Shown piece by piece: positions 25,211 through 33,727 of a stretch of DNA of 64,000 nt. Below the pieces are notes generated by a model. The model saw nothing but the letters and a program-made list of their open reading frames with translations, had not been told where the DNA came from and ran no database searches. Within the stretch, counting starts at the first letter, position 1, and the number at the start of each line of letters is the position of its first letter. Position numbers and translations under genes: made by a program. Origin of the DNA: Mesorhizobium sp. WSM4311 (GTDB lineage Bacteria; Pseudomonadota; Alphaproteobacteria; Rhizobiales; Rhizobiaceae). Where the stretch lies: NCBI RefSeq assembly GCF_002295115.1, contig NZ_NSFV01000002.1:248001-312000 (forward strand). The letters are read 5' to 3'.

Positions 25211-26329
25211 ATGGCCAGCCTCGAACTCAAAAACATCGTCAAGCGCTACAAGAGCCAGACCGTCCTCGACAATCTGTCGCTGACGGTTGCCGACGGCGAG
25301 ACCCTTGTCCTGTTCGGCCCGTCCGGCGCCGGCAAGACGGTGCTGCTGCGCCTGGTCGCCGGCGTCATCGATCCGGATGAGGGCAAGATCTTCATCGGCG
25401 GCGACGACATGACCGATGTCGACGCGGAATTCCGTGGCGTCGGCATGGCGTTCCAGAATTTCGCGCTGTTTCCGCATATGAGTGCGTTCGACAACATCGC
25501 AACGCCTCTGGAGGCCAAGCGGTCCTCGCCAGGCGCCATAAAGGCCGGCGTCGAAAGCGTCGCCAAGCTGTTGAAGATCGCCCATGTGCTCTCGCACAAG
25601 CCGCGCGCGCTCTCCAATGGCCAGAAGCAGCGCACGGCACTTGCCCGCGCTTTGGTCGGTTCGCCGCCGCTGCTGTTGCTCGACGACCCCTTGCGCAATG
25701 TCGACGCCAAGCTGCGTTTCGAGATGCGGCTCGAACTGCCGCGCCTGCTTGCCGATCGCGGCGCCACCGTCGTCTACGTCACCCAGGATTACAAGGAAGC
25801 CATGGCACTCGGCGATCGCATTGCCGTCATGTCACAGGGCGTCATCCGGCAGCTCGGCACGCCCGAGCAGATCTATCGCGAACCGGCCAATATCGAGATC
25901 GCGCGGCTGTTCGGCGACCCCACCATCAATCTGCTCGACGTGAAGCCCGCGCGGGATACCAGGGGGATCTATGTCGGCCTGTCCAACGTCCAGGTCCATC
26001 TGGCCGGCGCTTACGACGCGGCGGTCGGCCGCGATTGCGTCATCGGTTTGCGGCCGGAAGCGCTGAGCTTCGTCGAGGAGGGTATCCCGGGCGCCATCCC
26101 GGTGACGGTCGAGGCCGAGACGCCGCTCAACGAAAAGATCGTCACGCTTGTGCGCACCGTGCGCGGCCGCGAGATCCTGGTCTCGCGCCCGGCCGGAACG
26201 CCGGGCCGCAGCGAGGGCAAGGTCCATATCGCCGTCGACGGCAAGAGCGCCTTGCTGTTCGATCACGCCAGCGGCGACCGCCTCGGTTCGAAGAACGTCG
26301 TCACCTTGCGCAATGGAGAAGCCGCATGA
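25211..26329 (+). CDS. ABC transporter ATPase with degenerate catalytic motifs
   Basis: 372 aa MalK-type ATPase. Walker A GPSGAGKT (residues 36-43) and the Q-loop Gln82 (AFQNFALFPHMSAFDN) are normal, but the signature reads LSNGQ (134-138) rather than LSGGQ, Walker B ends LLLLDDP with Asp159 instead of the catalytic Glu, and the switch reads VTQDYKEAM with Gln192 instead of His. Its own ATP site should hydrolyse poorly. The C-terminal half is a TOBE-like regulatory domain (CVIGLRPEALSFVEEG). It overlaps the second ATPase by four bases (ATGA), as expected for an obligate heterodimer. Confidence 0.92.
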   Translation: MASLELKNIVKRYKSQTVLDNLSLTVADGETLVLFGPSGAGKTVLLRLVAGVIDPDEGKIFIGGDDMTDVDAEFRGVGMAFQNFALFPHMSAFDNIATPLEAKRSSPGAIKAGVESVAKLLKIAHVLSHKPRALSNGQKQRTALARALVGSPPLLLLDDPLRNVDAKLRFEMRLELPRLLADRGATVVYVTQDYKEAMALGDRIAVMSQGVIRQLGTPEQIYREPANIEIARLFGDPTINLLDVKPARDTRGIYVGLSNVQVHLAGAYDAAVGRDCVIGLRPEALSFVEEGIPGAIPVTVEAETPLNEKIVTLVRTVRGREILVSRPAGTPGRSEGKVHIAVDGKSALLFDHASGDRLGSKNVVTLRNGEAA

Positions 26330-27450
26330 GCCAGAGCGCGCTCACCATTTCAGGTGTCGACAAATTTTACGGCCCGATCGATCGCGGCGTGCATGCGGTC
26401 AAGAACCTGACGATGGAAATCGGCAAGGGCGAGATCGTCGCCCTGCTTGGCTCGTCCGGCTGCGGCAAGACGTCGACGCTGCGCATGATTGCCGGTTTCG
26501 AGGAGGTGTCGCGCGGCGCCATCTCGGTCGGTGGCCGTCGGGTGCACACCTTGCCGCCGGTCAAGCGCAATGTGGCGATGGCCTTCGAAGGCTATTCGCT
26601 CTATCCGCCGCTGACCGTGCGCGAGAATATGGCCTTTGCGCTCAAGGCTGCCCGGCTGCCGAAAAGCGAGGTCGACGCTAAGGTCGCCAGCATCGCCAAA
26701 TTGCTCGAGATCGAGGACATATTGGAGCGCTATCCGAGTTCGATTTCCGGCGGCCAGCAGCAACGCGCCAGCCTTGGACGGGCACTGATCCGCGAGGCCG
26801 ACCTACATCTGCTGGACGAGCCGATGGGACAGCTCGAACCGCAGCTTCGCGCCGTGCTGCGCGGCCGTATCAAGCACTTCATCAAGGAGCGCGGCCTGAC
26901 CGCGATCCTGGTCACTCACGATCAGACCGAAGCCAATGCGCTTGCCGACCGCATCGCGGTGATGGAAGGCGGCGTGCTGCAGCAGTTCGACACGCCGGAC
27001 CAGATCAAGGAACGCCCGGCGAACCTGTTCACCGGCACCTTCGTCGGCGAGCCGCCGATGAACGTCTTCGAGGCCTATGTCGCAACCGCCGCCGGCCGCA
27101 TCAATCTCAAGCTGCCCGACGGCCTGTCGCTCGACTACGACAAGGACGCCTTCAGCGCTCCGGTTCGCGATCAATTGCTCAGTCGCGAGCGGGTGGTTAT
27201 CGGCATCAGGCCTTACGCGGTCCGACGCTCGAAGGAGGGTGTTCCCGCCAGGGTCTCGGCTAACCAATGGCTCGGCGACCAGACCCACATCGCCGCCGAC
27301 TTCGCCGGCGGTTCGCTGGTCCTGGTCGAACACGACCGCACCCGCCTCGATCTGGGTGCGCCGATCAATGTCACCATCGATCCGAAAAACCTGCATGTCT
27401 TCGACCAGGCGAGCGGCAAGGCGATCTCGCACGGCATGGAGCTTGCCTGA
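26326..27450 (+). CDS. ABC transporter ATPase, catalytic partner
   Basis: 374 aa. Walker A GSSGCGKT (42-49), signature ISGGQQQRASLGRAL (140-), Walker B LHLLDEPMGQLEPQLR with Glu165, and His198 in VTHDQTEANALADR are canonical. The Q-loop, however, reads AMAFEGYSLYPPLTV, with Glu88 where Gln is expected. The C-terminal TOBE-type region follows (VVIGIRPYAVRRSKEG). Complementary to the degenerate ATPase at 25211, giving one good and one impaired nucleotide site in the heterodimer. The stop overlaps the kinase start (TGATG). Confidence 0.92.
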   Translation: MSQSALTISGVDKFYGPIDRGVHAVKNLTMEIGKGEIVALLGSSGCGKTSTLRMIAGFEEVSRGAISVGGRRVHTLPPVKRNVAMAFEGYSLYPPLTVRENMAFALKAARLPKSEVDAKVASIAKLLEIEDILERYPSSISGGQQQRASLGRALIREADLHLLDEPMGQLEPQLRAVLRGRIKHFIKERGLTAILVTHDQTEANALADRIAVMEGGVLQQFDTPDQIKERPANLFTGTFVGEPPMNVFEAYVATAAGRINLKLPDGLSLDYDKDAFSAPVRDQLLSRERVVIGIRPYAVRRSKEGVPARVSANQWLGDQTHIAADFAGGSLVLVEHDRTRLDLGAPINVTIDPKNLHVFDQASGKAISHGMELA

Positions 27451-29003
27451 TGCGCGACATCCTGATCGGCATCGACGCCGGCACCTCCGTCATCAAATCC
27501 ATCGCCTTCGACACGTCGGGCCGGCAGATTGCCGCCGCCGCGTTGCCCAACCACTATGAAACGCTGCCGGGCGGCGGCGCCGAACAGGATCTGGCGCGCA
27601 CATGGAGCGATGCCGCCACGACCTTGCGACAGCTCGCCGACAAAGTGCCCAATCTGGCCAACCGGACGGTGGCGATAGCAGTCACTGGACAGGGCGACGG
27701 CACCTGGCTGATCGACGACAAGGGCGAGCCGGTCGCCAAAGGCTGGCTCTGGCTCGACGCGCGCGCCGCGGCCATCGTCGAGGAAATCCGCGCGCGGCCC
27801 GAGGACCGGCTTCGCTTCGAGAAGACCGGCAGCGGGCTCGCCGCCTGCCAGCAGGGTTCGCAATTCGTCTTCATGAAGCGCGCCATGCCCGAAATGCTTG
27901 GTAAGGCGGCAACGGCATTCCATTGCAAGGACTGGCTCTATTTCAAGCTGACCGGTGAACGCGCCACCGATCCGTCCGAGGGCACCTTCACTTTCGGCGA
28001 TTTCCACACCCGCGACTACAGCGACGATGTGCTCGACGTGCTCGGCGTCACCGATCTGAGACATCTGCTGCCGCCGATCGTCGATGGCACCAGGCACAGC
28101 ACCGCTCTGTCGCAGGCAGCAGCCGATGCCACCGGCATGCTGGCTGGCACGCCGGTCGTGCTCGGCTATGTCGACGTCGTCTGCACCGCGCTCGGCGCCG
28201 GCCTGCTCGACCGCGAGCGCAAGCCCGGCTGCTCGATCATCGGTTCCACCGGCATGCATATGCGGCTGGCCGCAACCCCTGACGACGTGCAACTGAACGA
28301 AGCGGCGACCGGTTATACGATGGCGATGCCGGCGCCCGGCGTGTTCGCGCAGATGCAATCCAACATGGCGGCGACGCTCAACATCGATTGGGTGCTTGGG
28401 CTCGCCTCGGGCATTCTCGCCTCGCAAGGCATTTCGCGCAGCAATGGCGAGATGATCGCGCTGGTCGATGCCTGGATCGCGGCCGCGCAGCCGGCCTCGC
28501 TGCTCTATCAGCCCTATGTGTCGGAAGCCGGTGAGCGGGGGCCATTCGTCGATGCCAATGCCAGGGCCGGCTTCGTCGGCATTTCCTCGCGGCACGGCTA
28601 TGCCGACCTTGTCCGCGCCGTCTTCGAGGGCTTGGCGTTCGCGGCACGCGACTGCTACGCGGCCATGGGGCCGCTGCCGCGCGAAGTCCGCCTCACCGGC
28701 GGCGCCGCCAGAAGCCCGGCGCTGCGCAAGATCCTGGGGGCGGCGGTGGGGGCCGATATCCGCACCAGCGCGCGCGAGGAGGCGGGCGCCGCGGGCGCGG
28801 CGATGATCGCCGCGGTCTGCGTGGGTCTCTACCCGTCCATGGACGCGTGCGTCGGCGAATGGGTGACGCCGCTGCTTGGCGAGGCCGAGCCGAGCGACCG
28901 GAACCTCGCCGCGATCTACGACAAGATGACCCCGTCCTACATGTTGGCGCATCAGGCGTTGCGGCCTGTCTGGCGCGCGATGGCTTCAGTGCAGGCAAAT
29001 TGA
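27450..29003 (+). CDS. eryA: FGGY-family polyol kinase, erythritol kinase (EryA)
   Basis: 517 aa. Phosphorylates the imported tetritol to erythritol phosphate in the cytoplasm. FGGY landmarks: DILIGIDAGTSVIKSIAFD, AIAVTGQGDGTWLIDD (the QG-D substrate region), the second domain VLGYVDVVCTALGAGLL, SIIGSTGMHMRL, and the ATP-binding REVRLTGGAARSPALRKILG. Length and neighbours (importer, eryB, eryC) match EryA of Brucella and Sinorhizobium. Start overlaps the ATPase stop by one base, so it is coupled to transport. Confidence 0.85.
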   Translation: MRDILIGIDAGTSVIKSIAFDTSGRQIAAAALPNHYETLPGGGAEQDLARTWSDAATTLRQLADKVPNLANRTVAIAVTGQGDGTWLIDDKGEPVAKGWLWLDARAAAIVEEIRARPEDRLRFEKTGSGLAACQQGSQFVFMKRAMPEMLGKAATAFHCKDWLYFKLTGERATDPSEGTFTFGDFHTRDYSDDVLDVLGVTDLRHLLPPIVDGTRHSTALSQAAADATGMLAGTPVVLGYVDVVCTALGAGLLDRERKPGCSIIGSTGMHMRLAATPDDVQLNEAATGYTMAMPAPGVFAQMQSNMAATLNIDWVLGLASGILASQGISRSNGEMIALVDAWIAAAQPASLLYQPYVSEAGERGPFVDANARAGFVGISSRHGYADLVRAVFEGLAFAARDCYAAMGPLPREVRLTGGAARSPALRKILGAAVGADIRTSAREEAGAAGAAMIAAVCVGLYPSMDACVGEWVTPLLGEAEPSDRNLAAIYDKMTPSYMLAHQALRPVWRAMASVQAN

Positions 29004-29013
29004 GAAGTCGAGT

Positions 29014-30054
29014 ATGCGCAAGAAAATAGCGATCATTGGCGACAACTTCATGCTTCCGCAGGTGTTTCGCGCCGAAATCGAGAAGGTCGCGCGTGGCGAC
29101 CTGGATATCAGGACATTGCAGACGGCCTGGCCCGATGAACCGATGGAATTCGGCGATCCGGCGCTCGGCCTCGACAAGGTCAAGGAGTATTTCGGCCATC
29201 CCGACGAGGTCGTTGATTTCATCGGCGATGCCGAGATCCTCGTCACCCAGCTGGCGCCCCTGTCGGAGGCCATGATGCGGCGCTTGCCGACGCTTAGACT
29301 GGTCGCGGTCTCGCGCGGCGGACCGATCAACATCGACATGGCGGCGGCCAAGGCGCAAGGCATCACCGTGGTCAATGTGCCCGGCCGCAACGCGAGTGCC
29401 GTGGCCGAGTTCACCCTTGGCGCCATCCTGGCCGAGACACGGCTGATCCGGGTCGGCCACGAGGCCTTGCGCAAGGGCGAATGGCGCGGCGACCTATACC
29501 GCGCCGACCGCACCGGCCGCGAGCTCAGTGAGATGACCGTCGGCGTCATCGGCTACGGCAACATCGGCACCAAGGTCGTTCGGCTGCTGCGCGCCTTCGG
29601 CTGCCGCGTCCTGGTTTGCGACCCCTATGTGCAGTTGAGCGCCGACGACCGCAATGCCGGTGTCGAACTCGTCGCTCTGGACAATCTGCTCGTCCGCTCC
29701 GACGTGGTCACGCTGCATCCCCGGGTGACCGAGGAGACGCGCGGCCTCATCGGCAAGGACACCATCGCGCTGATGAAACCGGGCGTGATTCTCATCAACA
29801 CCGCGCGCGGGCCGCTGGTCGACTATGACGCGCTCTACGAGGCGCTGGTTTCAGGGCAGATCGCCAGCGCCATGCTGGAGACGTTCGCCGTCGAGCCGGT
29901 GCCGTCGGACTGGCCCTTGCTGCTGCTTCCCAACGTGACGCTGACGCCGCACATCGCCGGCGCTTCGGTGCGCACCGTCACCTATGCCGCCGAACAGGCC
30001 GCCGAAGAGGTGCGCCGCTACCTCGCCGGCCTGCCTCCGGTCAATCCGTGCTGA
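29014..30054 (+). CDS. D-isomer-specific 2-hydroxyacid dehydrogenase family protein
   Basis: 346 aa NAD-dependent dehydrogenase of the SerA/PdxB class. NAD-binding VGVIGYGNIGTKVVRLLRAF and the catalytic Arg (ILINTARGPLVDYDAL), Glu (MLETFAVEPVP) and His (TPHIAGASVRTVTY) are all present. It sits 10 bp after eryA and 45 bp before eryB, so it belongs to the operon, although the standard erythritol pathway has no step for it. It may act on a four-carbon acid such as (phospho)erythronate or on a side product; this is speculation from position. Confidence 0.85.
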   Translation: MRKKIAIIGDNFMLPQVFRAEIEKVARGDLDIRTLQTAWPDEPMEFGDPALGLDKVKEYFGHPDEVVDFIGDAEILVTQLAPLSEAMMRRLPTLRLVAVSRGGPINIDMAAAKAQGITVVNVPGRNASAVAEFTLGAILAETRLIRVGHEALRKGEWRGDLYRADRTGRELSEMTVGVIGYGNIGTKVVRLLRAFGCRVLVCDPYVQLSADDRNAGVELVALDNLLVRSDVVTLHPRVTEETRGLIGKDTIALMKPGVILINTARGPLVDYDALYEALVSGQIASAMLETFAVEPVPSDWPLLLLPNVTLTPHIAGASVRTVTYAAEQAAEEVRRYLAGLPPVNPC

Positions 30055-30099
30055 GGCAGTGGCCATGACGCATGAAACCGGCATCGAGGCTGCGGCGAC

Positions 30100-31617
30100 A
30101 TGAACGGCGGCCTTGAAATCGTCGACCTCTTCGTTGTCGGCGGCGGCGTCAATGGCGCCGGCATCGCCCGCGACGCAGCGGGCCGCGGCCTTTCCGTCAT
30201 CCTGTGCGAAAAGGACGATCTCGCCGAAGGCACCAGTTCGCGCTCGGGCAAGCTCGTCCATGGCGGCCTGCGCTATCTCGAATATTACGAGTTCCGCCTG
30301 GTGCGGGAGGCGCTGATCGAGCGTGAGGTGCTGCTGGAATCGGCGCCGCACATCATCTGGCCGATGCGCTTCGTGCTGCCGCACAGCCCCGACGACAGGC
30401 CGGCCTGGCTGGTGCGGCTCGGCCTGTTCCTCTACGACCATCTCGGCGGCCGCAAGCGGCTGCCGGCGACTCGAACGCTCAACCTGCGCACCGCGCCCGA
30501 GGGCGCGCCGATCAAGGATGCCTTCCGGCGCGGCTTCGAATATTCTGACTGCTGGGTCGACGATGCCCGCCTCGTCGTCATCAATGCGCTCGACGCCGCG
30601 GAGCGGGGCGCCAGGGTTTTCACGCGCACCGCCTGCACCGCCGCCCGCCGCGAGAACGGCCTGTGGGTTGTCGAGATGCAGGAGGGCAGGACGGGTATCA
30701 GGACGGTGGTTCGGGCGCGCGCGCTGATCAATGCCGCCGGCCCCTGGGTCAACGACATCGTCAACCGCGTTGCCGGCCAGAACTCCAGGCGCAACGTACG
30801 CCTCGTCAAGGGCAGCCACATCGTCGTGCCGAAATTCTGGGAGGGGCGGCAAGCCTATCTCATCCAGAACAGCGACAAGCGCGTGATCTTCATCAACCCA
30901 TATCAGAACGATCTCGCTCTGATCGGCACCACCGACATTCCCTATGAGGGCCGGCCCGAGGACGTGGCGGCGGATGAGAGCGAGATCGATTACCTGATCA
31001 AGGTGGTCAACCGCTATTTCAAGCGCGGCCTTGGGCGCGGCGATGTCGTCTATTCGTTCTCCGGCGTCAGGCCGCTCTATGACGACAATGCCGACAACCC
31101 AAGTGCCGTGACCCGCGACTATATTTTCGAGCTCGACGCGCCGGACGCACAGGCGCCGCTGCTCTCCGTCTTCGGCGGCAAGATCACCACCTTCCGCAAA
31201 CTGGCCGAGCATGCGCTGGACAGGATCGCGCCGTTCTTTCCCAAAATGGGCAAGCCCTGGACCGCGAAGGCGCATCTGCCCGGCGGCGATATCGCCAATG
31301 CCGATTTCGAACAGTTCCTCGGCGATCTCGGAGGCGAATATCCCTGGATGCCGGCATCTCTGCTGAAGCATTACGGCCGGCTCTACGGCACCAGGACACG
31401 GGCTTTGGTTGGCGCGGCGCGTTCGCTCGATGAGCTTGGGCGCTGCTTCGGCAAGGATTTCTTCGAGCGCGAGGCCGCCTATCTCTTCGACCGGGAATGG
31501 GCCGTGACGTCAGCCGATATTCTCGAGCGTCGCACCAAGCACGGCCTGCATCTGTCCGCCGAGGAAAGGGTGGCCTTCGAGCATTGGTGCGCGAACCGGT
31601 TGGCGAGGGCAGGCTGA
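30100..31617 (+). CDS. eryB: GlpD-like FAD dehydrogenase, erythritol-phosphate dehydrogenase (EryB)
   Basis: 505 aa. FAD-binding Rossmann start (DLFVVGGGVNGAGIARDAAG), the GlpD signature GTSSRSGKLVHGGLRYLEYY, AARRENGLWVVEM, and the C-terminal PLLSVFGGKITTFRKLAEHA. Oxidises erythritol phosphate to erythrulose phosphate at the membrane, passing electrons to quinone. Homologous to glycerol-3-phosphate dehydrogenase; EryB is preferred because eryA, eryC, tpiB and rpiB are linked. The class II aldolase follows with a TGATG stop/start overlap. A plain glpD is the alternative. Confidence 0.84.
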   Translation: MNGGLEIVDLFVVGGGVNGAGIARDAAGRGLSVILCEKDDLAEGTSSRSGKLVHGGLRYLEYYEFRLVREALIEREVLLESAPHIIWPMRFVLPHSPDDRPAWLVRLGLFLYDHLGGRKRLPATRTLNLRTAPEGAPIKDAFRRGFEYSDCWVDDARLVVINALDAAERGARVFTRTACTAARRENGLWVVEMQEGRTGIRTVVRARALINAAGPWVNDIVNRVAGQNSRRNVRLVKGSHIVVPKFWEGRQAYLIQNSDKRVIFINPYQNDLALIGTTDIPYEGRPEDVAADESEIDYLIKVVNRYFKRGLGRGDVVYSFSGVRPLYDDNADNPSAVTRDYIFELDAPDAQAPLLSVFGGKITTFRKLAEHALDRIAPFFPKMGKPWTAKAHLPGGDIANADFEQFLGDLGGEYPWMPASLLKHYGRLYGTRTRALVGAARSLDELGRCFGKDFFEREAAYLFDREWAVTSADILERRTKHGLHLSAEERVAFEHWCANRLARAG

Positions 31618-32675
31618 TGGTCCATTCCGTCGATACTGGCACCACGGAATTCCGCATGCTGCGCTCCTTGTCGGCCAGCATCGGCGCCGACCCGTTGCTG
31701 GTTCAGGGTGCCGGCGGCAACACCTCCATCAAGCAGGCCGGTGTGCTGTGGATAAAGGCGTCGGGCACGTGGCTGAAGAACGCGCGCGACGACGAGATCA
31801 TGGTGCCGGTCGCGCTGGCGCCGTTGCTCGATGCCGTGGCGCATCGCAGCCCGGCGGCGGAGACCGCGGGGCAGTTCACGCTGGCGGACCTCAACCCTCG
31901 TCAGCTGCGGCCCTCCATCGAGACGACGGTGCATGCGCTGCTGCCGCAGAAGATCGTGGTCCACGTCCATTGCGTCGAGACGATCTCGATCGCCGTGCAG
32001 GCCAATGCCGAAGCCTTGCTGGAGGGGCGCCTGCGCGGCCTCGACTGGGCCTTCGTGCCCTATCGCCGACCCGGCCTGCCGCTGGCGCAGGCGATCGCCG
32101 AGCGGCTGAAGCCCGCGGCCAACGTGCTCGTGCTTGGCAATCACGGCCTGGTGGTCGCTGCCGATACGGTCACCGAGGCAGCCTTGCTGCTGCAACGGGT
32201 GACCGGGCTGCTCGCACGGCAGCCGCGCCCGGCTCCGCCCCCCGATCTCGATGCGCTGCTGAGGCTCGCCGCAGGCAGCGACTACCGGCTGCCGGCCTCG
32301 ACCGCCGCGCATGCCGTTGCGACCGACCTCGCCAGTTGCCGCATCGCCGCCTCCGGCAGCCTCTACCCGGATCATGTGATCTTCCTTGGCGTCGGCTCGG
32401 TGATCGCCGGCCCTGGCGAGGACGCGGCGGCGGTCGTTGCCCGCACTGGAGCCGCGCCGACGTCCATCCTCTTTCCCGGCAAGGGTGTGCTCATGCGCCG
32501 GGATGCCAATGCCGGCGCCGAAGCGATGGCGCGTTGCCTGGCCGACGTCGTCGCGCGCGTCGATGGCGCTGCGCGCGTCAACTATCTCAGTCCGAAGGAG
32601 AACGCCGAACTGCTGAACTGGGACGCCGAGAAATACCGCCAGCAACTCAACCGCGAAGGGGTGACGCTGCAATGA
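31617..32675 (+). CDS. Class II aldolase/adducin family protein
   Basis: 352 aa. Zinc-dependent class II aldolase fold: LVQGAGGNTSIKQAGVLWIK (phosphate/substrate loop), SIETTVHALLPQKIVVHVHC with the paired metal-binding His, and LVLGNHGLVVAADT with the third His. A C-terminal domain (about residues 230-352; YPDHVIFLGVG, NYLSPKENAELLNWDAEKYR) is typical of longer rhizobial members. It would cleave or epimerise a ketose phosphate. Inserted between eryB and eryC and coupled to eryB by overlap; role in the tetritol pathway unknown. Confidence 0.85.
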   Translation: MVHSVDTGTTEFRMLRSLSASIGADPLLVQGAGGNTSIKQAGVLWIKASGTWLKNARDDEIMVPVALAPLLDAVAHRSPAAETAGQFTLADLNPRQLRPSIETTVHALLPQKIVVHVHCVETISIAVQANAEALLEGRLRGLDWAFVPYRRPGLPLAQAIAERLKPAANVLVLGNHGLVVAADTVTEAALLLQRVTGLLARQPRPAPPPDLDALLRLAAGSDYRLPASTAAHAVATDLASCRIAASGSLYPDHVIFLGVGSVIAGPGEDAAAVVARTGAAPTSILFPGKGVLMRRDANAGAEAMARCLADVVARVDGAARVNYLSPKENAELLNWDAEKYRQQLNREGVTLQ

Positions 32676-32724
32676 CGGCATTCCGCTCCAATGTCTTGCT
32701 TTGCGTCGGGGAGGGATAGCGACC

Positions 32725-33666
32725 TTGGCCTTCACGCTCTCCCTCAACACCAATCCGCTGGTCAATCGCTTCGCCGATCCGGACGACCTGATCGACACCA
32801 TCGCCTATGACATCGGCATAAGGGACGTGCAGCTCACGCATGAATTCATCAATCCCGGCTGGCCCGCCGCGACGATCGTCAAATTCGTCCGCCTGTTTCG
32901 CGGCGCACTCGCCCGCACCGGCGTGCGTGTCACGTCCGGCATGACCGGTCCTTACGGCAGGCTGAATCATTTCGGTCACCCCGACGCCGATGTGCGCCGC
33001 TACTATGTTGACTGGTTCAAGACCTTTGCCGACCTCTCGGCCGAGCTTGGCGCCGGTGGCATGGGCACGCAATTCGCCATCTTCACCCATCGCGACTTTG
33101 ACGACCCCCAGCGCCGCGTGCGGTTGTTCGACATCGCGCTGGACTGCTGGCGCGAGGTCGCCGAGCACGCCCGTGCGGCCGGCCTGACCTATCTGTTCTG
33201 GGAACCGATGTCGGTTGGCCGCGAGTTCGGCCACACCATCGAGAATTGCCGGCTGCTGCAGCGTACGATCGACGCCGCAGGTATGGCGATCCCGCTGGAG
33301 ATGATGGTCGACATCGACCATGGCGACGTCACCTCGAGCAATCCGGCTGACATCGATCCGTACGCCTGGGCCGAAGCCTTTCCCACGAAATCGCCGATCA
33401 TCCACATCAAACAGTCGTCGATGAACAAGGGCGGCCATTGGCCGTTCACATCAGCCTACAACAGGGACGGCCGCATCACGCCTGAAAAACTGCTGCAGAC
33501 GGTGCGGCGCGGCGGCGGCACCGACAACGAGATCTGCCTCGAACTGTCGTTTCGTGAGCGCGAGCCGGTCGACCATCAGGTGGTCGCCATGATCCGCGAG
33601 TCCGTCGACTACTGGGCGCCGTTCATCGAGACAGGCAGGTCCGATCTTCTGCCAAAGGCCGGTTAG
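32725..33666 (+). CDS. eryC: TIM-barrel sugar-phosphate isomerase/epimerase (EryC-like)
   Basis: 313 aa xylose-isomerase-like TIM barrel. It begins FTLSLNTNPLVNRFADPDDL and contains LFWEPMSVGREFGHTIENC, MMVDIDHGDV and SPIIHIKQSS, with metal-binding Glu/Asp/His positions. In Brucella-type pathways EryC interconverts erythrulose phosphates. I place the start at TTG 32725 because GGGGAGGG lies nine bases upstream and no in-frame ATG fits. The 15-codon frame 32672-32719 (ATG overlapping the aldolase stop) ends just before it and could couple translation. A strong hairpin follows the gene at 33669-33701. Confidence 0.8.
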   Translation: MAFTLSLNTNPLVNRFADPDDLIDTIAYDIGIRDVQLTHEFINPGWPAATIVKFVRLFRGALARTGVRVTSGMTGPYGRLNHFGHPDADVRRYYVDWFKTFADLSAELGAGGMGTQFAIFTHRDFDDPQRRVRLFDIALDCWREVAEHARAAGLTYLFWEPMSVGREFGHTIENCRLLQRTIDAAGMAIPLEMMVDIDHGDVTSSNPADIDPYAWAEAFPTKSPIIHIKQSSMNKGGHWPFTSAYNRDGRITPEKLLQTVRRGGGTDNEICLELSFREREPVDHQVVAMIRESVDYWAPFIETGRSDLLPKAG

Positions 33667-33668
33667 AA

Positions 33669-33701
33669 AACGGGCAGGGGCCGATGCGGCTCCTGCCCGT
33701 T
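33669..33701. terminator. Bidirectional terminator between eryC and fba
   Basis: AACGGGCAGG (33669-33678) pairs with CCTGCCCGTT (33692-33701), extended inside by GCCG/CGGC to a stem of about 15 bp with an ATG loop. A-rich sequence precedes it, and the gene at 33728 converges on it, so it can serve both strands. Confidence 0.75.
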
Positions 33702-33727
33702 GAATTCAGCAGATAATCGCCCGGAAC

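Noticed and set aside
22659..26329. Very long plus-strand frames running through the importer genes
   Set aside because: Only their ends coincide with real genes (permease from 23418, ATPase from 25211); the upstream parts are out-of-frame readings of neighbouring genes.
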